Shown here in pieces: positions 52,849 to 61,359 of a stretch of DNA of 64,000 nucleotides (its first letter is position 1; the number at the start of each line of letters is the position of its first letter). Made by a program: the position numbers and the translations under genes. Source of the DNA: Cellvibrio sp. PSBB023 (GTDB lineage: Bacteria; Pseudomonadota; Gammaproteobacteria; Pseudomonadales; Cellvibrionaceae); contig NZ_CP019799.1 in NCBI RefSeq assembly GCF_002007605.1, positions 3,450,001-3,514,000 of the forward strand, in the 5' to 3' direction. Under the pieces are notes generated by a model. The model did no database searches. It worked only from the letters and a program-made list of their open reading frames with translations, and was not told the DNA's origin.

Positions 52849-54359
52849 ACCATTTTCTGATCGCTCCCCTGCTACTGCCGTTGCTGACGGCAGTGCTATT
52901 GATTCTGTTGTCTGGCCGCTCGCTGTTATTGATCCGCAGCTTGAGCCTGTTATCTGCCGCGGCGCTGACCGGCCTGAGTGCTTATCTGATGTACCTCGCC
53001 AGCGACGGCGAGATCCGCCTCTATGCGCTGGGTAACTGGATGCCACCTTTTGGCATAGTGTTGGTCCTGGATCACCTCAGTGCATTGATGCTGATGGTCA
53101 CCGCCGTGCTGGCCTTGTTCAGCCTGATTTACGCCACACGCGGCAACGATGCTCCCAGCGACAAGCTGCACGCCATGGTGCAATTCCTGCTGTTGGGGGT
53201 GAATGGCGCCTTCCTGACCGGCGACCTGTTCAACCTATTTGTGTTCTTTGAGGTATTGCTGATCGCCTCCTACTCGCTGCTGTTACACGGGCGCGGTGCG
53301 GAGCGGGCGAGGGCAGGGTTGCATTATGTGGTGATTAACTTGGCCGGGTCGGCGCTGTTTTTGATCGCAGTAGCGGCACTCTATGGCCTCACCGGCAGCC
53401 TTAATATGGCTGATCTCGCTGTCAAAATCGCCCAGCTCGATCCCGCTGATGCGCCCTTGGCGGCCACCGCCGGGGTTTTATTACTGGTGGTATTTGGCCT
53501 GAAAGCTGCCATAGCACCACTGTATTTCTGGCTGCCGCGCGCTTACGCCTCGGCGAGTGCACCGGTAGCGGCACTGTTTGCGATCATGACCAAAGTGGGT
53601 GTTTACACCATAGTGCGCTGCTACACCCTGATCTTTGGCGATAACGCTGGCCCGGTGGCCAACCTCGCGTTGCCCTGGCTCTGGCCCTTGGCGTTGATCA
53701 CTTTGGTGTTGGGGTTGCTCGGTGCACTAGCCGCGCGCGAACTGCGCGTCCAGATTGCCTATTTGGTAATTGTCTCGGTGGGGACATTGCTGGCGGGTAT
53801 CGCGCTCCATACCGAAGCGGCACTGGCGGCGAGTTTCTATTACCTGCTGCATTCCACCTTGATTTGCGGCGCACTTTTTCTGCTGGCCGATATTATCCAG
53901 CGCCAGCGCGGTGAACTGGCGGATCGCATCAGCAAGGGGCCGCGTTTGGCGCAGTCGGCCCTTTTGGGAACGCTGTTTTTTATCGCCGCCATCAGCGTGA
54001 TTGGCCTGCCGCCCCTGAGTGGGTTTATCGGCAAACTGTTGCTCCTGAGTGCGGCGGGAACCCAGGGTTATGCGCCTTGGCTGTGGGTGATTTTGCTGGC
54101 AGGCAGCCTGGTGACACTCATGGCCCTGAGCCGTAGCGGTTCCACTTTTTTCTGGCGTACCGGCGACCCGGTTGCCGGTACCAAGCTGGCCGATAAAGGC
54201 GAGCTGCTGGCGGTGATCGGGCTGCTGGTGTGCATAGGGTCAGTCACACTGGGCGCATCCGCTGTGCTCGACTACACCCAGGCACTGGCACGTCAATTAC
54301 TGTCGCCTGAGGCCTATATGCAGGCCATGCAACAATTCACTGTGAAAGAGGGGGCTTAA
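52845..54359 (+). CDS. mrpD: Mrp antiporter subunit D
   Basis: The 504-residue protein has a GTG start and GGAGGA upstream. NuoM/NuoN-like, with about 14 membrane segments and the conserved VFFEVLLIASYSLLLHG (Glu), GLKAAIAPLYFWLPRAYASA (Lys) and GLPPLSGFIGKLLLL motifs. With A' it forms the ion-translocating core. Confidence 0.95.
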   Translation: MNHFLIAPLLLPLLTAVLLILLSGRSLLLIRSLSLLSAAALTGLSAYLMYLASDGEIRLYALGNWMPPFGIVLVLDHLSALMLMVTAVLALFSLIYATRGNDAPSDKLHAMVQFLLLGVNGAFLTGDLFNLFVFFEVLLIASYSLLLHGRGAERARAGLHYVVINLAGSALFLIAVAALYGLTGSLNMADLAVKIAQLDPADAPLAATAGVLLLVVFGLKAAIAPLYFWLPRAYASASAPVAALFAIMTKVGVYTIVRCYTLIFGDNAGPVANLALPWLWPLALITLVLGLLGALAARELRVQIAYLVIVSVGTLLAGIALHTEAALAASFYYLLHSTLICGALFLLADIIQRQRGELADRISKGPRLAQSALLGTLFFIAAISVIGLPPLSGFIGKLLLLSAAGTQGYAPWLWVILLAGSLVTLMALSRSGSTFFWRTGDPVAGTKLADKGELLAVIGLLVCIGSVTLGASAVLDYTQALARQLLSPEAYMQAMQQFTVKEGA

Positions 54360-54361
54360 CC

Positions 54362-54898
54362 ATGCATTCGCGCGCAACCCCATCCACCGCGCCCAAGGCG
54401 CGCCGCTGGTTTCCGCACGCCACCCTAAGCATGTTTATGCTGGTGCTCTGGCTGCTATTGGTTAATGAAATCAGCCTTGGCCAAGTGTTGCTCGGCGCTA
54501 TTCTCGCCTGGTTGATTCCCTGGCTGACCCAAGGGTTTTGGCCGGAATCCCTGCAACTGCGCAAGCCGCTGGTATTGGTTAAATTTATCCTGGTCGTGCT
54601 GTGGGATATCCTCATCGCCAACCTGATTCTGGTGGTGCGCATCCTTGGCCCCATCAACAAATTACAGCCTGCGTTTATGCAGGTACCGCTGGACATAGAG
54701 CACGAATTTACCATCACCCTGTTTGCCAGCACCATTTCACTCACGCCCGGTACAGTGTCAGCGGATTTGAGTCTGGATGGTCGCTACTTGCTAGTACACA
54801 GCCTGCACGTCACCGATATAGACGCCGCCATCGCTGAGATGAAACAGCGCTACGAAGCCCCATTGAAGGAGGTGTTTGAATGCTCACCACAGCCATAG
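54362..54898 (+). CDS. mrpE: Mrp antiporter subunit E
   Basis: The 178-residue protein has two or three N-terminal membrane segments, then a soluble domain with FASTISLTPGTVSADLS and LLVHSLHVTD, typical of MrpE. Two bases after mrpD; the end overlaps mrpF by 19 bases. Confidence 0.93.
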   Translation: MHSRATPSTAPKARRWFPHATLSMFMLVLWLLLVNEISLGQVLLGAILAWLIPWLTQGFWPESLQLRKPLVLVKFILVVLWDILIANLILVVRILGPINKLQPAFMQVPLDIEHEFTITLFASTISLTPGTVSADLSLDGRYLLVHSLHVTDIDAAIAEMKQRYEAPLKEVFECSPQP

Positions 54899-55149
54899 CT
54901 ATCGCCCTGTTCTTGCTGGGTATCGCCATCGCCCTCAACCTCTGGCGACTGATCATCGGCCCCTCGCTGCCCGACCGCATACTCGCGCTCGACACCATGT
55001 ACATCAACGCCATCGCCTTGCTGGTGTTGTTCGGCATTTATCAGGGCAGCATCCTGTATTTTGAAGCGGCGCTGCTCATCGCGGTGATGGGTTTTGTCGG
55101 CACAGTCGCGCTCAGCAAATACCTGCTGCGCGGCGACATTATCGAATGA
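54880..55149 (+). CDS. mrpF: Mrp antiporter subunit F
   Basis: The 89-residue protein has three membrane segments and the family motif GPSLPDRILALDTMYINAIA. The start lies inside mrpE (GGAGG upstream), indicating translational coupling. Confidence 0.93.
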   Translation: MLTTAIAIALFLLGIAIALNLWRLIIGPSLPDRILALDTMYINAIALLVLFGIYQGSILYFEAALLIAVMGFVGTVALSKYLLRGDIIE

Positions 55150-55173
55150 TGAAATGTTAAATAAGGGGGATTT

Positions 55174-55503
55174 ATGCCTGCGTGGCTTGAATATTTGATC
55201 AGCGCCTGCCTGTTAATCGGTGCCAGCTTTGCCTTGGTGGGTTCCATCGGCCTGATGCGCCTGCCGGACTTTTACTTGCGCCTGCACGGCCCCGCCAAAG
55301 CCACCACCCTGGGGGTGGGCGGCATCATTATCGGCTCGGTGATTTTCTTCTCCACCCAGGGCGATGGTTTGAGCCTGCACGAATTATTAATCGCACTGTT
55401 TTTATTTATCACCGCCCCGGTCAGTGCACACATAGTTGCCAAAGCGGCACTGCATTTGAAATTGGATGCGGTGGAAAGAACGCGTGGGAAACCCTGGAAG
55501 TAG
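55174..55503 (+). CDS. mrpG: Mrp antiporter subunit G
   Basis: The 109-residue protein has three membrane segments with GSIGLMRLPDFYLRLHGPAKA and TLGVGGIIIGS, the MrpG signature. AAGGGGG precedes the ATG. Last gene of the six-gene group-2 operon; no regulator gene is attached. Confidence 0.93.
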   Translation: MPAWLEYLISACLLIGASFALVGSIGLMRLPDFYLRLHGPAKATTLGVGGIIIGSVIFFSTQGDGLSLHELLIALFLFITAPVSAHIVAKAALHLKLDAVERTRGKPWK

Positions 55504-55816
55504 GAGTAACATCATCGGCAATCTCTTGTCCGGGCGGCAAAAAAATGCCGCTTTCTCTAACCTCTCGCCGCTTTTTTGCTAGAACCGTCGTTGGGCCAAA
55601 GAGCCCCATTTACTGGCGCCAGCGCCAAATACCCATTTACAGGGTCAATTGCACAAAAAGTGTGAAAAGACTATTCAAAGACTGTGGAACCTCTCGTATT
55701 CACTGGCAGAAACCCGCTGTCTGGCTGATCGTTTGCTGGTTAGGCTACGCCAGTTCAACTGGCAATCAGGGCAGACAATTTACCGTTTGCCGAATTTAAC
55801 CAGTAGGGAGGTCGCT
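55504..55816 (+). other. Space between mrpG and the EF-hand gene, with a weak terminator
   Basis: GCGGCA (55534-55539), A-rich loop, TGCCGC (55546-55551), then TTTC: a short hairpin that could end the mrp operon. The rest shows no gene; the EF-hand frame is open upstream to 55649 but the real start is at 55817. Confidence 0.45.
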
Positions 55817-56710
55817 ATGAGTAGTATCAGTAGCCTTTCGGGGAGTTCGATGCTGGCGAGTTATGCCAGTACCAAAGTCACCCAGAAAGCACAAACCTCG
55901 TCGATGGTGGATGAGCTATTTAAAAAGCTCGATGCCGATCAACAAGGTTCCCTTGATAAAAGCGAGTTGCAGAAAGCCTTATCCGCGGCCAGCACTAACA
56001 CCACATCCAGCGCCAGCGCAGATGAGATGTTCAGTGCAATGGATGCGGATGGCGATGGCAATATCACTAAAACGGAGCTGGGCGATACGCTGCAATCGCT
56101 CATGGATAAGATGGACAACCTGATGGCATCCATGCGTGTGCGTGGTGCCCAAGGGGAAGCGGTGGATGAAGGGTTCACCAAAGACCAGTTGACTGAAATG
56201 TCGCAAGACAGCAATGCAACTGATTCCAAACGTGCCAGCTTTATGGCGGAAATTGCGGCTAACTTTGACGCTGCCGATAGCGACGGCAATGGCAAGGTAA
56301 ACCGCGAAGAAGCCATGACCTATGCGGAAGCCAACGACCTGGAAGGGCCAGCGGCGACGGCAGGTGGCACAGCTGGTCCGCAGGGTATGGGCGGCCCACC
56401 ACCCGGTGGCATGCCGCCACCGGGTGGTGCAGGGGGAGCCAGTGAGACGGAGTCCACGGCGTCAGTTGACCCGGCGGATACCGATGGTGATGGTTCAGTC
56501 AGTGCCACAGAGGCGCTGGAATATCTGATGACGCAGCTCGCCGCCGAGGATGATGACACTGAAGCAGACAAGAGCAGCACGTCAGCTTCCAGCGAATCCA
56601 CCTTGGGCGACGAGTTGTCGCGCCAGATCCTGCAATTGGTAAAAACCTACGGACTTACCTCCGCCAATGACACCAGCAGTCACACGCAACGGTTGTCGGC
56701 ATCGGCGTAA
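55817..56710 (+). CDS. EF-hand calcium-binding protein with four loops
   Basis: The ATG at 55817 has GGGAGGT upstream. 297 residues, no signal peptide seen. Four EF-hand loops: DADQQGSLDKSE (39-50), DADGDGNITKTE (76-87), DSDGNGKVNREE, and DTDGDGSVSATE near the end; the first has Gln in place of an acidic ligand and may bind weakly. A Gly/Pro-rich stretch (MGGPPPGGMPPPGGAGG) separates loops 3 and 4. The early segment SSMLASYAS is often seen in proteobacterial EF-hand proteins of this sort. Role unknown: calcium buffer or sensor. Notable near calcium-dependent pectate lyases and a cation antiporter, but no link is shown. Confidence 0.85.
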   Translation: MSSISSLSGSSMLASYASTKVTQKAQTSSMVDELFKKLDADQQGSLDKSELQKALSAASTNTTSSASADEMFSAMDADGDGNITKTELGDTLQSLMDKMDNLMASMRVRGAQGEAVDEGFTKDQLTEMSQDSNATDSKRASFMAEIAANFDAADSDGNGKVNREEAMTYAEANDLEGPAATAGGTAGPQGMGGPPPGGMPPPGGAGGASETESTASVDPADTDGDGSVSATEALEYLMTQLAAEDDDTEADKSSTSASSESTLGDELSRQILQLVKTYGLTSANDTSSHTQRLSASA

Positions 56711-56752
56711 TTGCCAAAGTAGTTTTTTACTCATTAGCATCTCAGTGTGTCG

Positions 56753-56787
56753 CTCACCTCCAAGCGATTGCTTGGGGGTGAGTTTTT
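56753..56787 (+). terminator. Intrinsic terminator of the EF-hand gene
   Basis: CTCACCTCCAAGC (56753-56765), loop GATT, GCTTGGGGGTGAG (56770-56782), five T residues. Confidence 0.93.
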
Positions 56788-56944
56788 CAGAGCGTCGGTG
56801 TCCATCAATATGGGTTACCGGATAGTGCAAAAATCGTAGTGCCAGGTCGCGGAAGAGTTGGCGATGCATCACTTTTGGAAAAACCAAACAGCGATCGCTT
56901 GAAGCGATTGCCGCAAAAAAGTGAAACTCAAACAGGAGCGAGTA

Positions 56945-57304
56945 ATGAACACCCATGAAAAACTTAACTACGTCGAATTCGCTGCGCGTGATTTAGCGGC
57001 AACAAAAACATTTTTTTCTGCGGTATTCGGCTGGGACTTTGTCGATTACGGCCCCGCATACACCGCATTTTCCAATCAGGGTTTGGATGGTGGTTTTTAT
57101 CAAGCGGATCTGTGCAGCCAAACCGGTAATGGTGCCGCGCTCTTGGTGTTTTACAGCGCTGATATTCAATCCACGCTACAAAAAGTCATCGCCAATGGCG
57201 GCACAATCAATAAACCACTATTCGATTTCCCCGGCGGTTGCCGCTTTCATTTTACCGAGCCAAGCGGCAATGAATTTGCGGTGTGGTCGGAAGCAAAAAA
57301 TTAA
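56945..57304 (+). CDS. VOC-superfamily (glyoxalase/bleomycin-resistance fold) protein
   Basis: The ATG at 56945 has AGGAG upstream. 119 residues forming one paired beta-alpha-beta-beta-beta unit: NYVEFAARDLAATKTFFSAV, then FDFPGGCRFHFTEPSGNEFAVW at the metal-ligand end (Glu in the last strand). Related to the predicted-lactoylglutathione-lyase-like group; substrate unknown. Its stop overlaps the stop of the minus-strand small protein by three bases (57301-57304 region), a convergent overlap. Confidence 0.85.
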   Translation: MNTHEKLNYVEFAARDLAATKTFFSAVFGWDFVDYGPAYTAFSNQGLDGGFYQADLCSQTGNGAALLVFYSADIQSTLQKVIANGGTINKPLFDFPGGCRFHFTEPSGNEFAVWSEAKN

Positions 57305-57492
57305 TCGCTGTAACTAAATGGCACGGGTGTGCGAGTGGACGATGTACCTCCTTTTACATCGAGCCACTCGCTAACTTTGCGTTTCATGTCATGTTTGGCG
57401 GCCTTACGTTTCGCCTTTTCCGTTTTTTCATGCACACCACCTTTACTCATAATGGGGTGAAATGCATGGCCGTTGCGTCGTTCTTGTTTCAT
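57301..57492 (-). CDS. Small basic protein coupled to rtcB, unknown function
   Basis: The 63-residue protein begins MKQERRNGHAFHPIMSKGGV and continues with a Lys/Arg/Glu-rich amphipathic helix (EKTEKAKRKAAKHDMKRK). The ATG is four bases after the rtcB stop, and the last codons of rtcB (AAAAGGATAA) supply its Shine-Dalgarno, so translation is coupled. Strongly basic; may bind RNA. I recall similar small proteins next to rtcB in pseudomonads but could not verify. Not a chance frame: the ribosome site and coupling are exact. Confidence 0.7.
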   Translation of the reverse strand: MKQERRNGHAFHPIMSKGGVHEKTEKAKRKAAKHDMKRKVSEWLDVKGGTSSTRTPVPFSYSD

Positions 57493-57496
57493 AATC

Positions 57497-58705
57497 TTAT
57501 CCTTTTATACACAAGACTTGTTTGAGTGTATGAACCACCTCTATCAAGTCAGATTGGTTTCGCATAACCTCGTCGATGTCTTTGTATGCCGCAGGAATTT
57601 CATCAATTACTGCTTTATCTTTACGACATTCAACACCTGTGGTTTGTGCGATTAAATCTTCTTTGCTAAACACATGACGTGCGGCGGTGCGGCTCATCTT
57701 TCTACCGGCGCCGTGGGCGCAGGAGCAAAATGAATCGGCATCGCCTTTGCCGCGCACAATAAAAGATTTTGCACCCATGCTGCCGGGAATAATGCCCAGC
57801 TCACCTTCCCGTGCGCGAATAGCTCCTTTACGGGTGACCAATACGTCAGCGCCGAAATGATGCTCGCGGCTTACGTAATTATGGTGACAGTTAATCGCAT
57901 GGCGGTCGGCCTGAAATTTTGGCAAAAATGGCGTTATTGCACGCAATACCAAACCCATAATTTCATTGCGATTTAAACGCGCGTATTCCTGTGCCCAATT
58001 GACCGCTGTTATGTAATCCACAAAGTGCTCACTGCCTTCAGTGAAATACGCCAAATCTTTATCGGGCAAATTGTGAATGTGTTTGCCCATATCTTTTTTG
58101 GCGAGGGCGATAAAATACTGCCCAATCGCATTACCTATTCCACGGCTGCCCGTGTGCAGCATGATCCACACGTCTTTGTTTTCATCCACACAGACTTCAA
58201 TAAAATGATTGCCGCTACCGAGCGTGCCCATTTGTTTAGTCCACAGGGTGTTCGGTTGCTTTAACATTTTCATTACCGACGGGTGTTTTTCAAATAACCA
58301 GTCCACACCCGCTGCGATTTGCTTGCATGCGCTTTCACGAATGCTCACCGTTTTATGCGCATGCAAACCTACCGGTACTGCACGTTCAATCGCACTGCGC
58401 AGTGCGGCGAGGTTATCCGGCAGTTGCGATGATTTAACCGAAAGCCGTACGGCACTCATACCACAACCAATATCCACACCCACTGCTGCGGGGATAATGG
58501 CATTTAACGTGGGTATCACCGCGCCTACGGTTGCGCCAATACCTAAATGCACATCGGGCATGGCCGCTATGTGCGAATGAATAATGGGCAATTGCGCAAT
58601 TTTTTTGAGTTGCGTCAGCGCCTCATTTTCAATATCGCGGGTGTAAATTTTTACGGGTTTAAAACCATTTCCCGCATTTTTGTTTAATTCAATTTTTACA
58701 GGCAT
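57497..58705 (-). CDS. rtcB: RNA-splicing ligase RtcB
   Basis: The 402-residue GTP- and Mn2+-dependent ligase joins 2',3'-cyclic-phosphate and 5'-OH RNA ends (tRNA and rRNA repair). Motifs: DVHLGIGATVGAVIP, VGVDIGCGMSAVR (metal Cys81), LGSGNHFIEV, LHTGSRGIG, NCHHNYVSREHHFG and CAHGAGRKMSR with the guanylylated His. AGGGA precedes the ATG. There is no rtcA, rtcR or archease gene nearby; instead a short basic protein gene follows and a promoter-leader-terminator unit precedes it. Confidence 0.95.
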   Translation of the reverse strand: MPVKIELNKNAGNGFKPVKIYTRDIENEALTQLKKIAQLPIIHSHIAAMPDVHLGIGATVGAVIPTLNAIIPAAVGVDIGCGMSAVRLSVKSSQLPDNLAALRSAIERAVPVGLHAHKTVSIRESACKQIAAGVDWLFEKHPSVMKMLKQPNTLWTKQMGTLGSGNHFIEVCVDENKDVWIMLHTGSRGIGNAIGQYFIALAKKDMGKHIHNLPDKDLAYFTEGSEHFVDYITAVNWAQEYARLNRNEIMGLVLRAITPFLPKFQADRHAINCHHNYVSREHHFGADVLVTRKGAIRAREGELGIIPGSMGAKSFIVRGKGDADSFCSCAHGAGRKMSRTAARHVFSKEDLIAQTTGVECRKDKAVIDEIPAAYKDIDEVMRNQSDLIEVVHTLKQVLCIKG

Positions 58706-58790
58706 AGAAATCCCTTAAGTGACTTTTTTGAAAAATCACTTTGCGTTACTAAAAAATGAAACCTTCGAGTTGGCTTTTTAAATCGCAGAA

Positions 58791-58995
58791 AAGAAAAAGC
58801 CCCGATTAGTTTCCTAATCAGGGCTTTGGTGTTGCGCCTGACCGGAAGGTTTTGTTATCACCTTCCAAGTCTGAATACTCAAAAGGTTATTAGCGGTTGG
58901 TATAGTTCGCGTAAGTCATCATTGAGTACTCCGTAAGTTGTGACAAACAAGTTGTCGGGTTGAAAAGCAAAGTGTTTTGAGCACCTTGGAAATTG
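58791..58995 (-). ncRNA. Candidate structured RNA or attenuator leader upstream of rtcB
   Basis: A strong minus-strand promoter (59029-59002) would start a transcript near 58995 that ends at a terminator: AAAGCCC-T-GATTAG, loop GAAA, CTAATC-G-GGGCTTT (58827-58796) and TTTTTCTTTT. Inside are a 10-codon frame with a good ribosome site (58922-58890), a 7-bp hairpin GGAAGGT/ACCTTCC (58867-58842), and CTCAAAA near the 5' end that can pair with TTTTGAG after the short frame. About 80 bases separate the terminator from the rtcB ATG, so it may be an independent sRNA or an attenuator of rtcB. Confidence 0.55.
58890..58922 (-). CDS. Ten-residue leader peptide candidate
   Basis: The frame reads MMTYANYTNR then TAA. 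GGAG (58932-58929) lies six bases before the ATG. The peptide has two Tyr, two Thr and two Asn, which could matter if ribosome stalling controls the downstream terminator. It sits inside the candidate transcript 58995-58791. Confidence 0.4.
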   Translation of the reverse strand: MMTYANYTNR

Positions 58996-59001
58996 GGCGC
59001 G

Positions 59002-59029
59002 ATAATACGCCGTTTTTTTGAGCTGTCAA
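59002..59029 (-). promoter_or_regulatory. Near-consensus promoter of the rtcB-leader transcript
   Basis: Minus strand: TTGACA (59029-59024, perfect -35), 16-base spacer, TATTAT (59007-59002). The spacer is one base short of the optimum. Confidence 0.7.
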
Positions 59030-59117
59030 TAAAACGCATGAAACTTTTTTAGAAACGCTGTGTGCTTTCCTAGCGATTTTTTAAGTGTGCTAACTAATAA
59101 TTTTCGGTGCATTTAAT

Positions 59118-60839
59118 TTATTTAACCCCATACCCACTCAACCCTCCAATCGCCTCCAACGCCAACTGCGCAGTATCGCGGCCTTTTAAATTTATCGCGA
59201 CGGGAATTTTTTTACCGCTGCGGGTGAGGGCGATGATTTTGCACATTTCTTGATAACCCTTTGCGCTCTGTCCTCGTGAGCTGACATCGATGTAGAGTTT
59301 CTGGATGTCGGCGCGCGGGATTTGGTCGCGGCCGATGGGCATTCCCAGCCAGTAGCGTTCGCTGATGAGGCCGTTGTGATCCAGTTGCACATGCAAACTG
59401 GTGAAGAGCCATTTGAGGCAGATGAAAGTGATGAGTCCGCCGATTAATGTAAATGCCCAGACGATAACGGCCGGGGTGTCGGATTCAAAATGCATCAACA
59501 CACCTGCGCCAGCAAAAAATAATCCGCACACCAAACCCACGAGGTTATTACCGGCTCCGTGCAGCATGGGGTAGTGCATACGTACGCCCCCGGGAATTTG
59601 TTGGATATTAGCAACGGCCTCGATGCTGGCTTCGCGTTCGTCGTGCAATTGTGGATGGGATGTACTCAGCGGCAATGCAGCACGGGATTTTTCACCAGTG
59701 GCAAAAACAGGGATTTCAAATTGGCGATGCAAATCCACGCCGGGTAAATCGGCGTTTAATTCCAGTCGCCAGAAGCGATAGTCATCGGAATAGGTTTCTG
59801 AAACCGGTAGGTTGGCGGGCACATTAAAACAAATACCCAGCGAAGTGCCGCCACCCGGAGCGGGTTTAGTTTGGGCGAGACCATTGTTCTGCCAGACAAC
59901 CGATTCATGGCTGGTGCGGCTTTTACCGCTGCCGGTCACGTAGCGGCGCACACACTGCAGGTTGACGGGGAAACGCTGTTGCGGGTTGTAGTCGATGGGG
60001 ACATTGAGAGTACCGCCGACTTGTCCGCTGATACTGCCGGGGTAGGGATCAAGTTGCAGGTGCAATTGCCCGAAGCGTCGCCAACTGAGGGTGGAATTAA
60101 TCGCCCAGTAGAGAAGGTAAATCCCCGCCAGCGGAAATATTAACGCGATCAAAATCAGCTTATTGCCTCCGGCCCATTCATCGGGAACGGCCAGCGTGGC
60201 AGGCAGCGAAATCAGGTTCCAGATAAGTGCAAAAAACCAGATTACCCAGAGACTGACCTTGGAATTGCAGGTCACTTCAGGGCTTGCCCATTCCTGCTGT
60301 GCGAGCCAGGGTTTGCTGCTGCTTTCGGGGTGGTCGGTTGCGCCGACCTTGGCCTTGAGGGTGAAGATCATCAGGCCTATGCCCACGCCGCCAAATACCA
60401 GCACAAAGATCATCTTGAAACCGAGCATGTTCCAGCGCAGTTCGCGGTTGAGCACGGCATCGCCCGGGTCGTTGGGATTAACCCACGCAGGCACCGGCTC
60501 CTCCACGCGGTGCGCCAATTCCAATTGCCGCGCGAGGTCTGACTGGAAATCGCCGATGTTGTCGCTGCCGCCCATAATCGCTACCCGCTCGCTGGTGTAG
60601 TCCTGCATTTGGTAGCGATAGGTGTAGCGCGCGTAGGCTCTGTAGGTGTCGCTGTCATCGCCCCGGCTGGTGTGTAAACCTGCGTCCAACACACGCGCCT
60701 CGACTTGCGGCCAGCGTTTCATCTGCTGCCATTCATACAGGTTGGGGATCACCCCAAACACCAGAACGCCGATGCCAACGCCTGCAAAGGGCAGGGCAAA
60801 GAGCAACATAAACCAATTCTGTTTGCGTTTTTTTGTCAT
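59118..60839 (-). CDS. DUF3592-domain membrane protein
   Basis: The ATG at 60839 (AGGGA upstream) gives MTKKRKQNWFMLLFALPFAG; the longer frame from 60941 is rejected. 573 residues. An N-terminal membrane segment, then the DUF3592 pattern (RWPQVEARVLDAGLHTSRGD, AYARYTYRYQMQDYTS, VPAWVNPNDPGDAVLNRELR), a membrane segment, two more hairpin membrane pairs (about 215-270 and 435-490), and soluble beta-rich regions including a CARF-unrelated NVPANLPVSETYSDDYRFW stretch. Function unknown; such proteins are inner-membrane with extracytoplasmic beta domains. Confidence 0.8.
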   Translation of the reverse strand: MTKKRKQNWFMLLFALPFAGVGIGVLVFGVIPNLYEWQQMKRWPQVEARVLDAGLHTSRGDDSDTYRAYARYTYRYQMQDYTSERVAIMGGSDNIGDFQSDLARQLELAHRVEEPVPAWVNPNDPGDAVLNRELRWNMLGFKMIFVLVFGGVGIGLMIFTLKAKVGATDHPESSSKPWLAQQEWASPEVTCNSKVSLWVIWFFALIWNLISLPATLAVPDEWAGGNKLILIALIFPLAGIYLLYWAINSTLSWRRFGQLHLQLDPYPGSISGQVGGTLNVPIDYNPQQRFPVNLQCVRRYVTGSGKSRTSHESVVWQNNGLAQTKPAPGGGTSLGICFNVPANLPVSETYSDDYRFWRLELNADLPGVDLHRQFEIPVFATGEKSRAALPLSTSHPQLHDEREASIEAVANIQQIPGGVRMHYPMLHGAGNNLVGLVCGLFFAGAGVLMHFESDTPAVIVWAFTLIGGLITFICLKWLFTSLHVQLDHNGLISERYWLGMPIGRDQIPRADIQKLYIDVSSRGQSAKGYQEMCKIIALTRSGKKIPVAINLKGRDTAQLALEAIGGLSGYGVK

Positions 60840-61359
60840 GGCGGTTCCCTGAGTTTTTATGGCTCTCAGTGTAGCGGTGATTGTTTGGTTTTGAGTGGAT
60901 AGCCGATCTCTAAAATAAGCAATTGATGCATAGTTTTTCAAAAAAAATGTAATCGGTTTTTTACTGGTTTATGCTGTTTTTATCACAAAAGGAGTCAATA
61001 ACAGCAACTGCTAACTTGACGCTTTGGGTGTCCGGGCGCAGTATTTCACCTCAGTTCTATTCGGCTGGTGTCAGGGGCAAAACATAATAATCCCACCGCA
61101 CCAGCAGGCTCCAAATCCATAGCATCTATTGTCATGCGCCACGGGTTGTATCACGAGCCAGGTTCACAGACGAACCCCATACCCCACAAGTGCTGCGCTG
61201 TATCCAGCAGCCATAAGTCTGTGCCTATCCTTCGGGTTAGCACTTATCGGTTTTTCGGTCTCTACCTCGTCCGGCCTTTGGGTTGGGCATCGCTATGCCT
61301 CATGGGGCATTAGATCTAACAACCAATAACGTCTAATAAAAGTGGAATAGGTATCAACG
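60840..61359. other. 520-base intergenic region between DUF3592 gene and pectate lyase
   Basis: No gene seen. The first 150 bases are AT-rich and should hold divergent promoters; the remaining 300 bases are less AT-rich, without an open frame that has a ribosome site. I looked for riboswitch-like conserved boxes and found none that convinced me. Confidence 0.4.

Noticed and set aside
60942..61359. Possible riboswitch (c-di-GMP type) upstream of the pectate lyase
   Set aside because: GGGGCAAAAC and nearby GC blocks superficially resemble one, but the conserved boxes and pairing could not be laid out.
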